Assembly: GCA_947623455.1 (NCBI GenBank)
Contig: OX392531.1
Span: 58,136,139-58,200,138 of the forward strand
Direction of reading: 5' to 3'
DNA: 64,000 nucleotides
Origin: Mimachlamys varia
Taxonomy: Eukaryota > Mollusca > Bivalvia > Pectinida > Pectinidae
Part shown: in pieces, positions 1 to 12,979 of the stretch
Numbering within the stretch: the first letter of the stretch is position 1
Layout: each line of letters opens with the position of its first letter
Program-made: the position numbers and the translations under genes
The notes under the pieces: model-generated
Databases searched by the model: none
What the model was told of the DNA's origin: nothing
Seen by the model: only the letters and a program-made list of their open reading frames with translations

Positions 1-3000
1 TACATTACATATCCTCGATACCACATGACAGGTAAACATACCTTACATATCCTCGATACCACATGGCAGGTAAACATACATTACGTATCCTCCATACCAC
101 CTGGCAGGTAAATATACATTACATATCCTCGATACCACCTGGCAGGTAAACATATATTACATATCCTCGATACCACCTGGCAGGTAAACAAACCTTACAT
201 ATCCTCGATATCACGTGACAGGTAAACATACATTACATATCCTCCATACCACCTGGCAGGTAAACATACATTACATATCCTCCATACCACCTGGCAGGTA
301 AACATACATTAAATATCCTCGATACCACGTGACAGGTAAACATACCTTACATATCCTCGATACCACCTGGTAGGTAAACATATATTACATATCCTCGATA
401 CCACGTGACAGGTAAACATACCTTACATATCCTCCATACCACCTGGCAGGTAAACATACATTACATATCCTCGATACCACGTGACAGGTAAACATACCTT
501 ACATATCCTCGATACCACCTGGTAGGTAAACATACCTTACGTATCCTCCATACCACCTGGCAGGTAAACATACCTTACATATCCTCCATACCACCTGGTA
601 GGTAAACATACCTTACATATCCTCTATACCACCTGGCAGGTAAACATACCTTACATATCCTTGATACCACCTGGCAGGTAAACATACCTTACGTATCCTC
701 CATACCACGTGGCAGGTAAACATACATTACATATCCTCGATACCACCTGGCAGGTAAACATACCTTACGTATCCTCCATACCACCTGGCAGATAAACATA
801 CATTACATATCCTCGATACCACCTGGCAGGTAAACATACCTTACATATCCTCGATACCACCTGGCAGGTAAACATACCTTACATATCCTCGATACCACCT
901 GGCAGGTAAACATACATTACATATCCTCGATACCACCTGGCAGGTAAACAAACCTTACATATCCTCGATATCACGTGACAGGTAAACATACATTACATAT
1001 CCTCGATACCACCTGGCAGGTAAACATATATTACATATCGTCGATACCACCTGGCAGGTAAACATATATTACATATCCTCGATACCACCTGGCAAATAAA
1101 CATACATTACGTATCCTCCATGCCACCTGGCAGGTAAACATACATTACATATCCTCTATACCACCTGGCAGGTAAACATACATTACATATCCTCGATGCC
1201 ACCTGGCAGGTAAACAAACCTTACATATCCTCGATACCACCTGGTAGGTAAACATACCTTACATGTCATCGATATCACGTGACAGGTAAACATACCTTAC
1301 ATGTCCTCGATATCACGTGACAGGTAAACATACCTTACATGTCCTCGATACCACGTGACAGGTAAACATACATTACAGATCCTCGATAACACCTGGCAGG
1401 TAAACATACATTACATATCCTCTATACCACCTGGCAGGTAAACATATATTACATATCCTCGATACCACCTGGCAGGTAAACAGACATCACATATCCTCGA
1501 TACCACCCGGCAGGTAAACAAACCTTACATAGCCTCGATACCACCTGGCAGGTAAACATACATTACATATCCTCTATACCACCTGGCAGGTAAACATATA
1601 TTACATATCCTCGATACCACCTGGCAGGTAAACATACATAACATATCCTCTATACCACCTGGCAGGTAAACATACATTGCGTATCCTCCATACTACCTGG
1701 CAGGTAAACATACATTACGTATCCTCCATACCACCTGGCAGGTAAACATACATTACATATCCTCGATACCACGTGACAGGTAAACATACCTTATACATCC
1801 TCGTTACCACGTGGCAGGTAAACATACATTACATATCCTTGATACCACCTGGCAGATAAACATACCTTACATATCCTCGATATCACGTGACAGGTAAACA
1901 TACCTTACATATCCTCGATACCACCTGGCAGATAAACATACCTTACATATCCTCGATACCACCTGGCAGATAAACATACCTTACATATCCTCTATACCAC
2001 CTGGCAGATAAACATACCTTACATATCCTCGATACCACCTGGCAGATAAACATACCTTACATATCCTCGATACCACCTGGCAGATAAACATACCTTACAT
2101 ATCCTCGATACCACCTGGCAGATAAACATACCTTACATATCCTCTATACCACCTGGCAGGTAAACATACATTACGTATCCTCGATACCACCTGGCAGGTA
2201 AACAAACCTTACATATCCTCGATACTACCTGGTAGGTAAACATACCTTACGTATCCTCCATACCACCTGGTAGGTAAACATACCTTACATATCCTCGATA
2301 CTACCTGGCAGGTAAACATACATTACGTATCCTCGATACCACCTGGCAGGTAAACATACATTACAGATCCTCGATACCACCTGGTAGGTAAACATACATT
2401 ACATATCCTCTATACCACGTGACAGGTAAACATACATTACAGATCCTCGATACCACCTGGTAGGTAAACATACCTTACATATCCTCGATACCACCTGGCA
2501 GGTAAACATACATTACAGATCCTCGATACCACCTGGTAGGTAAACATACATTACGTATCCTCGATACCACCTGGCAGGTAAACATACATTACAGATCCTC
2601 GATACCACCTGGTAGGTAAACATACCTTACATATCCTCGATATCACGTGACAGGTAAATATACATTACGTATCCTCCATACCACCTGGCAGGTAAACATA
2701 CCTTACATATCCTCGATACCACCTGGCAGGTAAACATACCTTACATATCCTCCATACCACCTGGCAGGTAAACATACATTACATATCCTCGATACCACGT
2801 GACAGGTAAACATACCTTACATATCCTCGATACCACGTGACAGGTAAACATACATTACATATCCTCGATACCACCTGGTAGGTAAACATACCTTACATAT
2901 CCTCGATATCACGTGACAGGTAAACATACCTTACATATCCTCGATACCACCTGGTAGGTAAACATACCTTACATATCCTCGATATCACGTGACAGGTAAA

Positions 3001-3310
3001 CATACCTTACATATCCTCGATATCACGTGACAGGTAAACATACCTTACATGTCCTCGATACCACCTGGCAGGTAAACATACATTACAGATCCTCGATACC
3101 ACCTGGCAGGTAAACATACATTACATATCCTCGATACCACCTGGCAGGTAAACATACATTACGTATCCTCCATGCCACCTGGCAGGTAAACGTACATTAC
3201 ATATCCTCTATACCACCTGGCAGGTAAACATACATTACATATCCTCGATACCACATTGTAGGTAAATATACATTACATATCCTCCATACCACGTGACATG
3301 TAAACATCAG
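1..3310. repeat. 38-bp minisatellite in the GTPase intron
   Basis: About 87 head-to-tail copies of a 38-bp unit with core ATCCTCGATACCACCTGGCA followed by GGTAAACATACATTAC. The array starts at or before base 1 and decays near 3300. On the + strand each unit carries CTGGCAG then GTAAAC, a good 5' splice donor. Read in phase with the exon that starts at 3464, the bases before the donor encode I-L-D-T-T-W-Q. This is where RERG-type GTPases have I-L-D-T-A-G-Q, directly before the residues E-D that open the next exon. The unit is therefore probably a duplicated exon end plus donor from the preceding exon, which lies upstream of the window. Many copies have ACGTGACAG instead, which would put a stop (TGA) in that frame. 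Confidence 0.93.
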
Positions 3311-3463
3311 CACGTATATTCATACCGTATAGCGTGTGTATAAGTTCTTTATTACTTTTAAGTCTTACGACTCCTGAGTTAACATACATTACGTAACCCT
3401 ATCAGTCGCTAGTCTCAATCATAATCATGTTCCCTTCTCTTAAAACAGTGTTTATTTTTACAG

Positions 3464-3910
3464 GAAGATAATCTGGAAGGAAGGACAGATGAGATACTGT
3501 GGGCGGACGGTATGATGTTAGTATACTCCATTACCGACTTAAAAAGTCTCGACAGACTTCGGGCGATCGCAGACCGAGTTCTATCTGTTCGAGCAAACGA
3601 TAAACTGGTGCTTGCTTTGGTGGCCAACAAGTGCGATCTTCTTCACCGGAAGCACGTGTCTGACACAAGCGCAGCGCAGTTTTGTGCCGAGTACAATTGC
3701 ATCTTTTTTGAGACTTCTGCCAGTGACAGTTTTGTAGACGTAGAAATCGCCTTCTCGTCAGTTAGTCGACATATCAAAACCGTGTATAAAAAACGAGAAA
3801 AGTTATCGAAGTTCTTACAGAACCCTGCAGTGACTGCAAAGCTCCAAATAAGAAATTCCATTCGGAATTTTGCCGAGAAAAAATTAAGGAGGAGGACTTC
3901 AACTATGTGA
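3464..3910 (+). CDS. RERG/RASL-like small GTPase, last coding exon
   Basis: This is the C-terminal part of a Ras-superfamily small GTPase. The exon opens after a TTTATTTTTACAG acceptor at 3463, phase 0, with E-D-N-L-E-G-R-T-D-E-I-L-W-A-D-G, which matches the RERG pattern after the G3 box. Then come the strand M-M-L-V-Y-S-I-T-D, the G4 box N-K-C-D (in V-A-N-K-C-D-L-L) and the G5 box E-T-S-A-S. The tail is rich in K and R and ends R-R-R-T-S-T-M with no CAAX cysteine, as in RERG, so membrane prenylation is unlikely. The first ATG inside the exon (3512) is not the start, because the reading frame is open back to the splice site. The family is known for growth-inhibitory, non-prenylated Ras-like proteins; the exact orthologue (RERG, RASL11, RASL12) is not decided. 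The P-loop and switch I exons are outside the window. The gene runs opposite to TNPO3 and converges with it. Confidence 0.85.
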   Translation, partial: EDNLEGRTDEILWADGMMLVYSITDLKSLDRLRAIADRVLSVRANDKLVLALVANKCDLLHRKHVSDTSAAQFCAEYNCIFFETSASDSFVDVEIAFSSVSRHIKTVYKKREKLSKFLQNPAVTAKLQIRNSIRNFAEKKLRRRTSTM

Positions 3911-3943
3911 TAAAGCAGTCTCACTGACTGTGTGGTGCACGTG

Positions 3944-4640
3944 ATGTTGTTATCTGGGGGTATTGTATTCTTGTGGATTATCAAATGTGACCTGACGTAA
4001 ACACGTGTAACTGGAGTTGCTAGGTGGGACTGATGTATCGTGGTATTGTTATCTGGGGGTATTGTATTCTTGTGGGTTATCAAATGTGACCTGACGTAAA
4101 CACGTGTAACTGGAGTTGCTAGGTGGGACTGATGTATCGTGGTATTGTTATCTGGGGGTATTGTATTCTTGTGGATTATCAAATGTGACCAGACGTAAAC
4201 ACGTGTAACTGGAGTTGCTAGGTGGGACTGATGTATCGTGGTATTGTTATCTGGGGGTATTGTATTCTTGTGGATTATCAAATGTGACCTGACGTAAACA
4301 CGTGTAACTGGAGTTGCTAGGTGGGACTGATGTATCGTGGTATTGTTATCTGGGGGTATTGTATTCTTGTGGGTTATCAAATGTGACCTGACGTAAACAC
4401 GTGTAACTGGAGTTGCTAGGTGGGACTGATGTATCGTGGTATTGTTATCTGGGGATATTGTATTCTTGTGGGTTATCAAATGTGACCTAACGTAAACACG
4501 TGTAACTGGAGTTGCTAGGTGGGACTGATGTATCGTGATATTGTTATCTGGGGGTATTGTATTCTTGTGGGTTATCGAATGTGACCTGACGTAAACACGT
4601 GTAACTGGAGTTGCTAGGTGTGACTGATGTATCAGGTGTA
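3944..4640. repeat. 99-bp tandem array in the GTPase 3' UTR
   Basis: About seven nearly identical copies of a 99-bp unit (TATCTGGGGGTATTGTATTC and so on; copies start at 3951, 4050, 4149). The array begins 40 bp after the GTPase stop codon. The unit length is divisible by three, so a spurious open frame runs through it on the - strand. Confidence 0.92.
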
Positions 4641-5190
4641 ACTGTCATCATCAAGGGTGACTTGGGTACTGCTTGTTACTGTGCATGTTTAGGGTTTATC
4701 GGGTATGACGGGTTGATGTAAATGTATTTGGGTTATAAGATGTGTCTTTGAGTTATCGGGAATATTTTATAACATGTTACTGTGATCTAACGTGTGCCCG
4801 GGGACTTATCAGATGTAATTGTGATCTATCATGTGTGACTTGGGGGTTAAAGGTGTAACTGTTATCTATCAAGTGTGACTTAGGGTTAAAGGTGTGACTG
4901 TAATTTATCAGGTGTGACTTGGGGTTTAAAGGTGTGACTGATATATCAGGTGTGACTAAGGATTAAAGGCGTGACTGATATACATGTATCAGGTGTGACT
5001 TGGGGTTAAAGGTGTGACTGTGATCTCTCAGGTGTGACTTAGGGTTAAAGGTGTGACTGTGATCTCTCAGGTGTGACTTAGGGTTAAAGGTGTGACTGTG
5101 ATCTCTCAGGTGTGACTTGGGGAGTAAAGGTGTGACTGTGATCTATCAGGTGTGACTTGGGGAGTAAAGGTGTGACTGTGACCTTTCATG
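4640..5190. repeat. Degenerate ~38-bp tandem array
   Basis: Imperfect copies built on AGGTGTGACTTGGGGTTAAA then GGTGTGACTGTGATCTCTC. They follow directly on the 99-bp array and share its GTGACT words. The array probably lies in the GTPase 3' UTR. Confidence 0.8.
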
Positions 5191-5281
5191 ATTGTGTGAC
5201 TGTGTATGACTTAAAGTATATGTATTGCTTTTCATATACAAAATTTAAGATATTCTGTTAAGATGTGCCAAATACATATGA

Positions 5282-5287
5282 AATAAA
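5282..5287 (+). terminator. Poly(A) signal, likely of the GTPase gene
   Basis: AATAAA stands in an A/T-rich stretch and is followed within ~20 bases by a TGTGTAAACTGTGTAC GU-rich segment. It is the first good poly(A) signal after the stop codon at 3910. It would give a 3' UTR of about 1.4 kb that contains both tandem arrays. Confidence 0.5.
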
Positions 5288-5299
5288 ATTGTGTAAACT

Positions 5300-6104
5300 G
5301 TGTACACCATAATCCCATTCTTTTACCAAAAACACATCTAGTATCAAAGAGGAAATAGATGATTTTCGTTTATTGTCAGTCTTTCTGTTGGACGGATCTT
5401 TTCATTATTGTCCAACAACTTCCTACGGGATCACCGGGATGCTTGACGTTGATCTCTTGGTCAATAAGCATGCATAATCTTCTTAGATTTGACATAATAC
5501 ATCAGCCGGGCAGACGACTGGAGCACAAAGTAACATGGTCATTTCTTCTGTGCCTATTCGAGTAATCAGAAAGCAGTATGTAGTGTTAACGGCTATATTT
5601 TAGAATGATTAAAATGTCCATAGGGACGAAAACGAACTGTAACCTCTTCTTGCATTCTCTGAATAAAGTAAAGAAACAAATTTTAATGGTATACTTACGA
5701 TCACCTGTTTGTGTTACTCTCACCACAGCATGAAATTGTGGTGAAATGACTTTACGAGCACATAGGATAATACGAACTATTTCGCCCACCAACATTCACT
5801 TTTCAAGATCCTGTAAGCTGTAAATTGATTATCTATTGCAGAGGTTCACAACAACATGACTCCTTTTGGGAAATTGTGAGATACAAAGAGAAACGGAGCG
5901 ATCAGTAGGATCTGCATTTCAGTCACATTGGACGACGTAGTAAGATTTCTAACTCTCTGGACCCGGCATTCATAATTGAAATACAGCTTTGTTGACAGAT
6001 CCCATTTTCTACAAAAGTCTTTTTAGTTGAAATTAGCATAGGTTCACTCAACTATGTGCCAGGTTTTATCTAACGACAGTTATTGACAAAATGACAATTC
6101 CTCT
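5300..6104. other. Unassigned intergenic DNA
   Basis: No convincing exon, RNA gene or repeat. The short open frames here have no recognisable protein pattern. Confidence 0.5.
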
Positions 6105-9100
6105 AGCTCCCTACACGATAGGACGACAGTTTATATTAGGACAAGATGACCATTCTCCCTACACGATAGGACGACAGTTTACATTAGGACAAGATGACCA
6201 TTCTCCCTACACGATAACACGACAGTTTATATTAGGACAAGATGACCATTCTCCCCACATGATAGGACGACAGTTTATATTAGGACAAGATGACCATTAT
6301 CCCCACACGATAGGACGACAGTTTACATTAGGACAAGATGACAATTCTCCCTACACGATAGAACGACAGTTTACATTAGGACAAGATGACCATTCTCCCT
6401 ACACGATAGGACGACAGTTTATATTAAGACAAGATGGCCATTCTCCCTACACGATAGAACGACAGTTTACATTAGGACAAGATGACCATTCTCCCTACAC
6501 GATAGGACGCCAGTTTACATTAGGACAAGATGACCATTCTCCCTATACGATAGGGCGACAGTTTATATTAGGACAAGATGACCATTCTCCCTATACGATA
6601 GGACGACAGTTTACATTAGGACAAGATGACCATTCTCCCCAAAGGATAACACGACAGTTTATATTAGGACAAGATGACCATTCTTCCTACACGATAGGAC
6701 GACAGTTTAAATAAGGACAAGATGACCATTCTCCCCACACGATAGGACGACAGTTTACATTAGGACAAGATGACCATTTTCCCTACCCGATAGGACGACA
6801 GTTTACATAAGGACAAAATGACCATTCTCCCCACACTATAACACGACAGTTTACTTTAGGACAAGATGGCCATTCTCCCCACACGATAAGACGACAGTTT
6901 ATATTAGGACAAGATGACCATTCTCCCTACACGATAGGACGACAGTTTATATTAGGACAAGATGACCATTTTCCCTACACGATAGGACGACAATTTCTAT
7001 TAGGACAAGATGACCATTCTCCCTACACGATAGGACGCCAGTTTACATTAGGACAGGATGACCATTCTCCCTACACGATAGGACGACAGTTTATATTAGG
7101 ACAAGATGACCATTCTCCCTACACGATAGGACGACAGTTTACATTAGGACAAGATGACCATTCTCCCTACACGATAGGACGACAGTTAACATTAGGACAA
7201 GATGACCATTCTCCCCACACGATAGGACGACAGTTTACATTAGGACAAGATGACCATTCTCCGAACGCGATAGGACGACAGTTTATATTAGGACAAGATG
7301 ACCATTCTCCCCACACGATAGGGCGACAGTTTACATTAGGACAAGATGACCATTTTCCCTACACGATAGGACGACAGTTTATATTAGGACAAGATGACCA
7401 TTCTCCCTACACGATAGGACGACAGTTTATATTAGGACAAGATGACCATTCTCCCCACACGATAACACGACAGTTTATATTAGGACAAGATGACCATTCT
7501 CCCAACACGATAGGACGACAGTTTACATTAGGACAAGATGACCATTCTCCCTACACGATAGGACGACAGTTAACATTAGGACAAGATGACCATTCTCCCC
7601 ACACGATAGGACGACAGTTTACATCAGGACAAGATGACCATTCTCCCCACACGATAACGCGACAGTTTACATTAGGACAAGATGACCATTCTCCCTACAC
7701 GATAGGACGACAGTTTATATGATGACAAGATGACCATTCTCCCTACACGATAGGACGACAGTTTACATTAGGACAAGATGACCATTCTCCCTACACGATA
7801 GGGCGACAGTTTACATTAGGACAAGATGACCATTCTCCCCACACGATAGGACGACAGTTTACATTAGGACAAGATGACCATTCTCCCTACACGATAGGAC
7901 GACAGTTTATTTTAGGACAAGATGACCATTTTCCCTACACGATAGGACGACAGTTTATATTAGGACTATCCCGAGATACTCTGGCCCTACACCATTTTGA
8001 CAGTTATATGTCTGGTGTACCAGACATATAACTGTCAAAATGGTGTAGGGCCAGAGTATCTCGGGCTATATTAGGACAAGATGACCATTCTCCCTACACG
8101 ATAGGACGACAGTTTATATTAGGACAAGATGACCATTCTCCCCACACGATAACACGACAGTTTATATTAGGACAAGATGACCATTCTCCCAACACGATAG
8201 GACGACAGTTTACATTAGGACAAGATGACCATTCTCCCTACACGATAGGACGACAGTTAACATTAGGACAAAATGACCATTCTCCCCACACGATAGGACG
8301 ACAGTTTACATCAGGACAAGATGACCATTCTCCCCACACGATAACGCGACAGTTTACATAAGGACAAGATGACCATTTTCCCTATACGATAGGACGACAG
8401 TTTATATGATGACAAGATGACCATTCTCCCTATACGATAGGACGACAGTTTATATTAGGAGAAGATGACCATTCTCCCCACACGAAAGGACGACAGTTTA
8501 CATTAGGACAAGATGACCATTCTCCCTACACGATAGGACGACAGTTTATATTAGGACAAGATGACCATTCTCCCTATACGATAGGACGACAGTTTATATA
8601 AGGACAAGATGACCATTCTCCCTATATGATAGGACGACAGTTTATATAAGGACAAGATGACCATTCTCCCTATACGATAGGACGACAGTTTATATTAGGA
8701 CAAGATGACCATTCTCCCCACACGATAACACGACAGTTTATATAAGGGCAAGATGACCATTCTCCCCACACGATAACAAGACAGTTTACATTAGGACAAG
8801 AAGACCATTCTCCCTACACGATAGGACGACAGTTAATATAAGGACAAGATGACCATTCTCCCTATACGATAGGACGACAGTTTATATTAGGACAAGATGA
8901 CCATTCTCCCCACACGATAACACGACAGTTTATATTAGGACAAGATGACCATTCTCCCTACACGATAGGACGACAGTTTATATAAGGACAAGATGACCAT
9001 TCTCCATATACGATAACACGACAGTTTACATTAGGACAAGATGATCATTCTCCCTACACGATAGGACGACAGTTTACATTAGGACAAGATGATCATTCTC

Positions 9101-10330
9101 CCCACACGATAACACGACAGTTTACATTAGGACAAGATGACCATTCTGACAAGATGACCATTCTCCCTATACGATAGGACGACAGTTTATATAAGGACAA
9201 GATGACCATTCTCCCTATACGATAGGACGACAGTTTATATTAGGACAAGATGACCATTCTCCCCACACGATAACACGACAGTTTATATAAGGGCAAGATG
9301 ACCATTCTCCCCACACGATAACAAGACAGTTTACATTAGGACAAGAAGACCATTCTCCCTACACGATAGGACGACAGTTAATATAAGGACAAGATGACCA
9401 TTCTCCCTATACGATAGGACGACAGTTTACATTAGGACAAGATGATCATTCTCCCCACACGATAACACGACAGTTTACATTAGGACAAGATGATCATTCT
9501 CCCTACACGATAGGACGACAGTTTACATTAGGACAAGATGACCATTCTACCTACACGATAGGACGACAGTTTACATTAGGACAAGATGACCATTCTCCCT
9601 ACACGATAGGACGACAGTTTACATTAGGACAAGATGACCATTCTCTCTACACGATAGGACGACAGTTTACATTAGGACAAGATGACCATTCTCCCTACAC
9701 GATAGGACGACAGTTTACATTAGGACAAGATGACCATTCTCCCTACACGATAACACGACAGTTTACATTAGGACAAGATGACCATTCTCCCCACACGATA
9801 ACACGACAGTTTATATTAGGACAAGATGACCATTTTCCCTATACGATAGGACGACAGTTTATATGATGACAAGATGACCATTCTCCCTACACGATAGGAC
9901 GACAGTTTACATTAGGACAAGATGACCATTCTCCCTACACGATAGGACGACAGTTTATATAAGGACAAGATCACCATTCTCCCTATACGATAGGACGACA
10001 GTTTATATTAGGACAAGATGACCATTCTCCCTACACGATAGGACGACAGTTTACATTAGGACAAGATGACCATTATCCCTACACGATAGAACGACAGTTT
10101 ATATTAGGACAAGATGACCATTTTCCCTATACGATAGGACGACAGTTTATATGATGACAAGATAGCCATTCTCCCTACACAATAGGACGACAGTTTATAT
10201 GATGACAAGATAGCCATTCTCCCTACACGATAGGACGACAGTTTATATTAGGACAAGATGACCATTCTCCCTACACGATAGGACGACAGTTTATATTAGG
10301 ACAACATGACCATTCTCCCCACACGATATA
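6105..10330. repeat. 48-bp minisatellite, about 88 copies
   Basis: Head-to-tail units of 48 bp with words GGACGACAGTTTACATTAGG and ACAAGATGACCATTCTCCCT. Common variants are TATA/TACA after CAGTT, GGACGA/ACACGA, and CTACAC/CCACAC. The unit is 16 codons long, so a 207-codon frame stays open from 6091 to 6714, but later copies contain TAA and TGA in that frame. No exon edge matching the unit was found next to it, unlike the intronic arrays. Confidence 0.95.
7970..8065. mobile_element. 96-bp perfect palindrome inserted in the 48-bp array
   Basis: Two 47-bp arms, from CCCGAGATACTCTGG to GTCTGGT, are perfect inverted copies around a 2-bp centre (GT). The 11-bp word TATATTAGGAC stands on both sides (7956-7966 and 8067-8077). 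Removing the insert plus one copy restores a normal array unit, so this looks like an insertion with target duplication. It is probably a small hairpin (foldback or MITE-like) element of unknown family. Confidence 0.8.
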
Positions 10331-11755
10331 GATCTAGGCCTTTGGGTTTATCAGAAGAAGTCGTTCAAAGGTTTTAACAGATTTGACCCCTGTGACCTTG
10401 AATATGGGTGAAGGTAATCTTTTTTCGCAAACTTTGTCAAGCTTCATACAAGGATCCTTTCACCCAAATATTATGCTTCTAGGCCCTTGGTATATCAGAA
10501 AAAGTTGTTTAAAGGTTTGACCAGATTTTAACCTTGTGACCTTTTATATGAGTCAAAGTCATTTTCATTTGCAAATTTTGCTCGGCTTCTTCCAAGGAAG
10601 CTACCAGCCAAATATCATGCTTTTAGGCCTTTTGTTTTATCAGAAGAAGTCATTTGAATGTTTTAACAGATATGACACTTGAGACCTTGAATATTGTTCA
10701 AGGTCATTTCTTTTCGCAAACTTTGTCGGGCTTCATCCAAGAAACCGTTGAGCCAAATATCATGCTTCTAGGGCTTTTGGTATTTTAGAAGTAATCGTTT
10801 GGAGGTTTTAACAGATTTGACCCTTGTGACTTTGAATATAGGTCAAGGTCATTTCTTTTTGCAAACTTAGTCATGCTTCATCCAAGGAAGCTAACAGCCA
10901 AATATCATGTTTCTAGGCATTTTGGTTCATCAGAAGAAGTCCTTTAAAGGTTATAAAATATTTGACCCCTGTGACCTTGAATATGGGTCAAAGTCATTTC
11001 TTTTCGCAAACTTTGTCGGGCTTCATTCAAGGAACCTTACAGCCAAATATCATGATTCTAGGGGTTTTGGTTTATTAGAAGAAGTTGTTTAAAGGTTATA
11101 AAAGATTTAACCCCTGTGACCTTGAATATGGGTCAAGTTAATTTCTTTTTGCAAAATTTGTCGGGCTTCATCCAAGGAACTTTTCAGCCAAATATCATGA
11201 TTCTAGGGCTTTTCGTATTCAGAAGAAATCCTTTTAAGGTTATAAAAGATTTGACCCCTGTGACCTTGACTAAGGCCAAGGTCATTTCTGTTCGCAAACT
11301 TTGTCGGGCTTCATCCAAGGAAGCTACCAGCCAAATATCATAATTCTAGGGGTTATGGTTTATTAGAAGAAGTCGTTTAAAGATTATAATAAATTTGACC
11401 CGTGACCTTGAATATGGGTCAAGGTCATTTCTTTTCACAAACTTTATTTGGCTTCATACAAAGAAGCTACAAGTCAAATATGAGATCTCTGTGCCTTTTA
11501 GAAGTTGTTTGAAGGTTTCAATATTTTGACCCCTGTGACCTTGAAAGTAGGTAAGTAGGTCAAAGTGATTTTTTTCCGCAAACTTTGTTCAGCTCCTTCC
11601 AAGAAAGCTACCAGCCTAATTTCATGTCACTAGGCCGTTCAGTATTTGAGAAGAAGTCGTTTAAAGGAAAAAGTTGACTGACGCAGGACGGACGACAGAC
11701 GCCGCACCATCACATAAGCTCACTTGGCCCTTCGGACCAGGTGAGCTAAAAATGA
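10331..11755. repeat. Dispersed repeat with TCAAGGTCA units and terminal hairpin
   Basis: About nine imperfect tandem units of roughly 150 bp, each with TTTGACCCCTGTGACCTTGA, then GGTCAAGGTCATTTC, then GCTTCATCCAAGGAA and AGCCAAATATCATG. The element ends with GACGGACGACAGACGCCGC, CACCATCACATAAGCTCAC and a short hairpin (CTTGGCCCTTCGGACCAGG) followed by AGGTGAGCTAAAA. The same family recurs at 35095-35970, 41130-41640 and 52640-53200. It looks like a non-autonomous interspersed repeat. Confidence 0.8.
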
Positions 11756-12979
11756 ATACATTTAAACTTCTATTGAGGTTGAGAATGTATCAAACGTGAA
11801 AATTGCAATGGATCACATTTCATCTTGTTTGCATAATCCCAAGGTATCAAGCGACGGGCAAACATCTCATTTGTTTCGATCCAAGAGACGTACAAATACT
11901 TCTATGTATACATAAAAAACAAGACTACAATTATCTGTACAAAATAAATTTATTGTAGAGCATATTGGAGTGTTTGTATCGTCTACAACGCTCCACATGG
12001 TCTGTACAGAGATGTATAGTAGTTACAGCAAGGACACACTAAAAGCTCAACGACACATGGGTTTCCTACAACATACTACGCACAATGGCCTCCTTCTTAT
12101 GTGATGTGAGGAGGTGGGCGATCATATGTGGGAGCCTCTATACCACACTAAGCCTTCTAGTGGTCACTGCTTCTCAAAGGTATAATAGGGGAGATCAACA
12201 CTAGCAAGCACGGGATGTCGAAGTGCATGTTCTACAAGAGAGATTTGTGTGCCCCAAGGGTGGGGTGGGGGAGGGCCGTTTACCTTATCTAAAGTATCCT
12301 CAATTGACCAAACTTCAGTGGTTTTGAAATGAAAAATCTGCATGTCCATTATTCTAAATTATAAAAATATATATCACAAGCAAAATCAATGCATATATAA
12401 TTCTTTTTGTATAACACCTCGTCCACAAAGAGGTTTTTAGTGTCATTTACATGGTAAGTGAATGCTATCCAGTAGTACGTCGGAGTCCAGGACAAAAGTG
12501 TTTTAAACTGTTGCAGCTAAATGTAACAAGAAGTTATTTTCTATTACAACACTTACTAGAATTGTCATCCGCAAGATAACTAATACCCCCCACATGTGGC
12601 GGTAGTTTATACATTAAGTAAACTTGAACTTGGGTTATAAGTCAACTAGAATGGAAACTTTTTAGAGATATTTTGGATCCAAAATTTTGCATAAAGAATA
12701 GTAACTCCTGTAAAAAGGGTTGAAATATACAACTGAAATGCCTGTACACAACTACGTAATGTATAGATCATTCAAGAGAATTTTTAATAAAATCTACTGG
12801 TTAGTTAAGATGGAGTTTTCAATAAAATCTACTGGTTAGTTAAGATTGAGTTTTCATAGGGATGTAATATGCCAATTTAAAGAAATATCGCTTCATTCCT
12901 TTACTAGATAGTCGACATAACTATACAATAAAGGCACAAGTCTAACAAATGTTGTTGAAATTGAATGAACTTGAAAGGT
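11756..12979. other. Mostly single-copy non-coding DNA
   Basis: No exon was recognised. A palindromic AATAAATTTATT near 11943-11954 offers a poly(A) signal on either strand and could end a very long TNPO3 3' UTR, but nothing proves it. A 42-bp phrase containing TAAAATCTACTGGTTAGTTA occurs twice at about 12785-12860. Confidence 0.4.

Noticed and set aside
3643..4479. 278-codon - strand frame
   Set aside because: It is the shadow of the 99-bp array and of the antisense of the GTPase exon.
6091..6714. 207-codon frame with a 16-residue repeat (HSPYTIGRQFTLGQDD)
   Set aside because: It comes from the 48-bp minisatellite; later copies contain stops in the same frame and no splice signals or conserved ends are visible.
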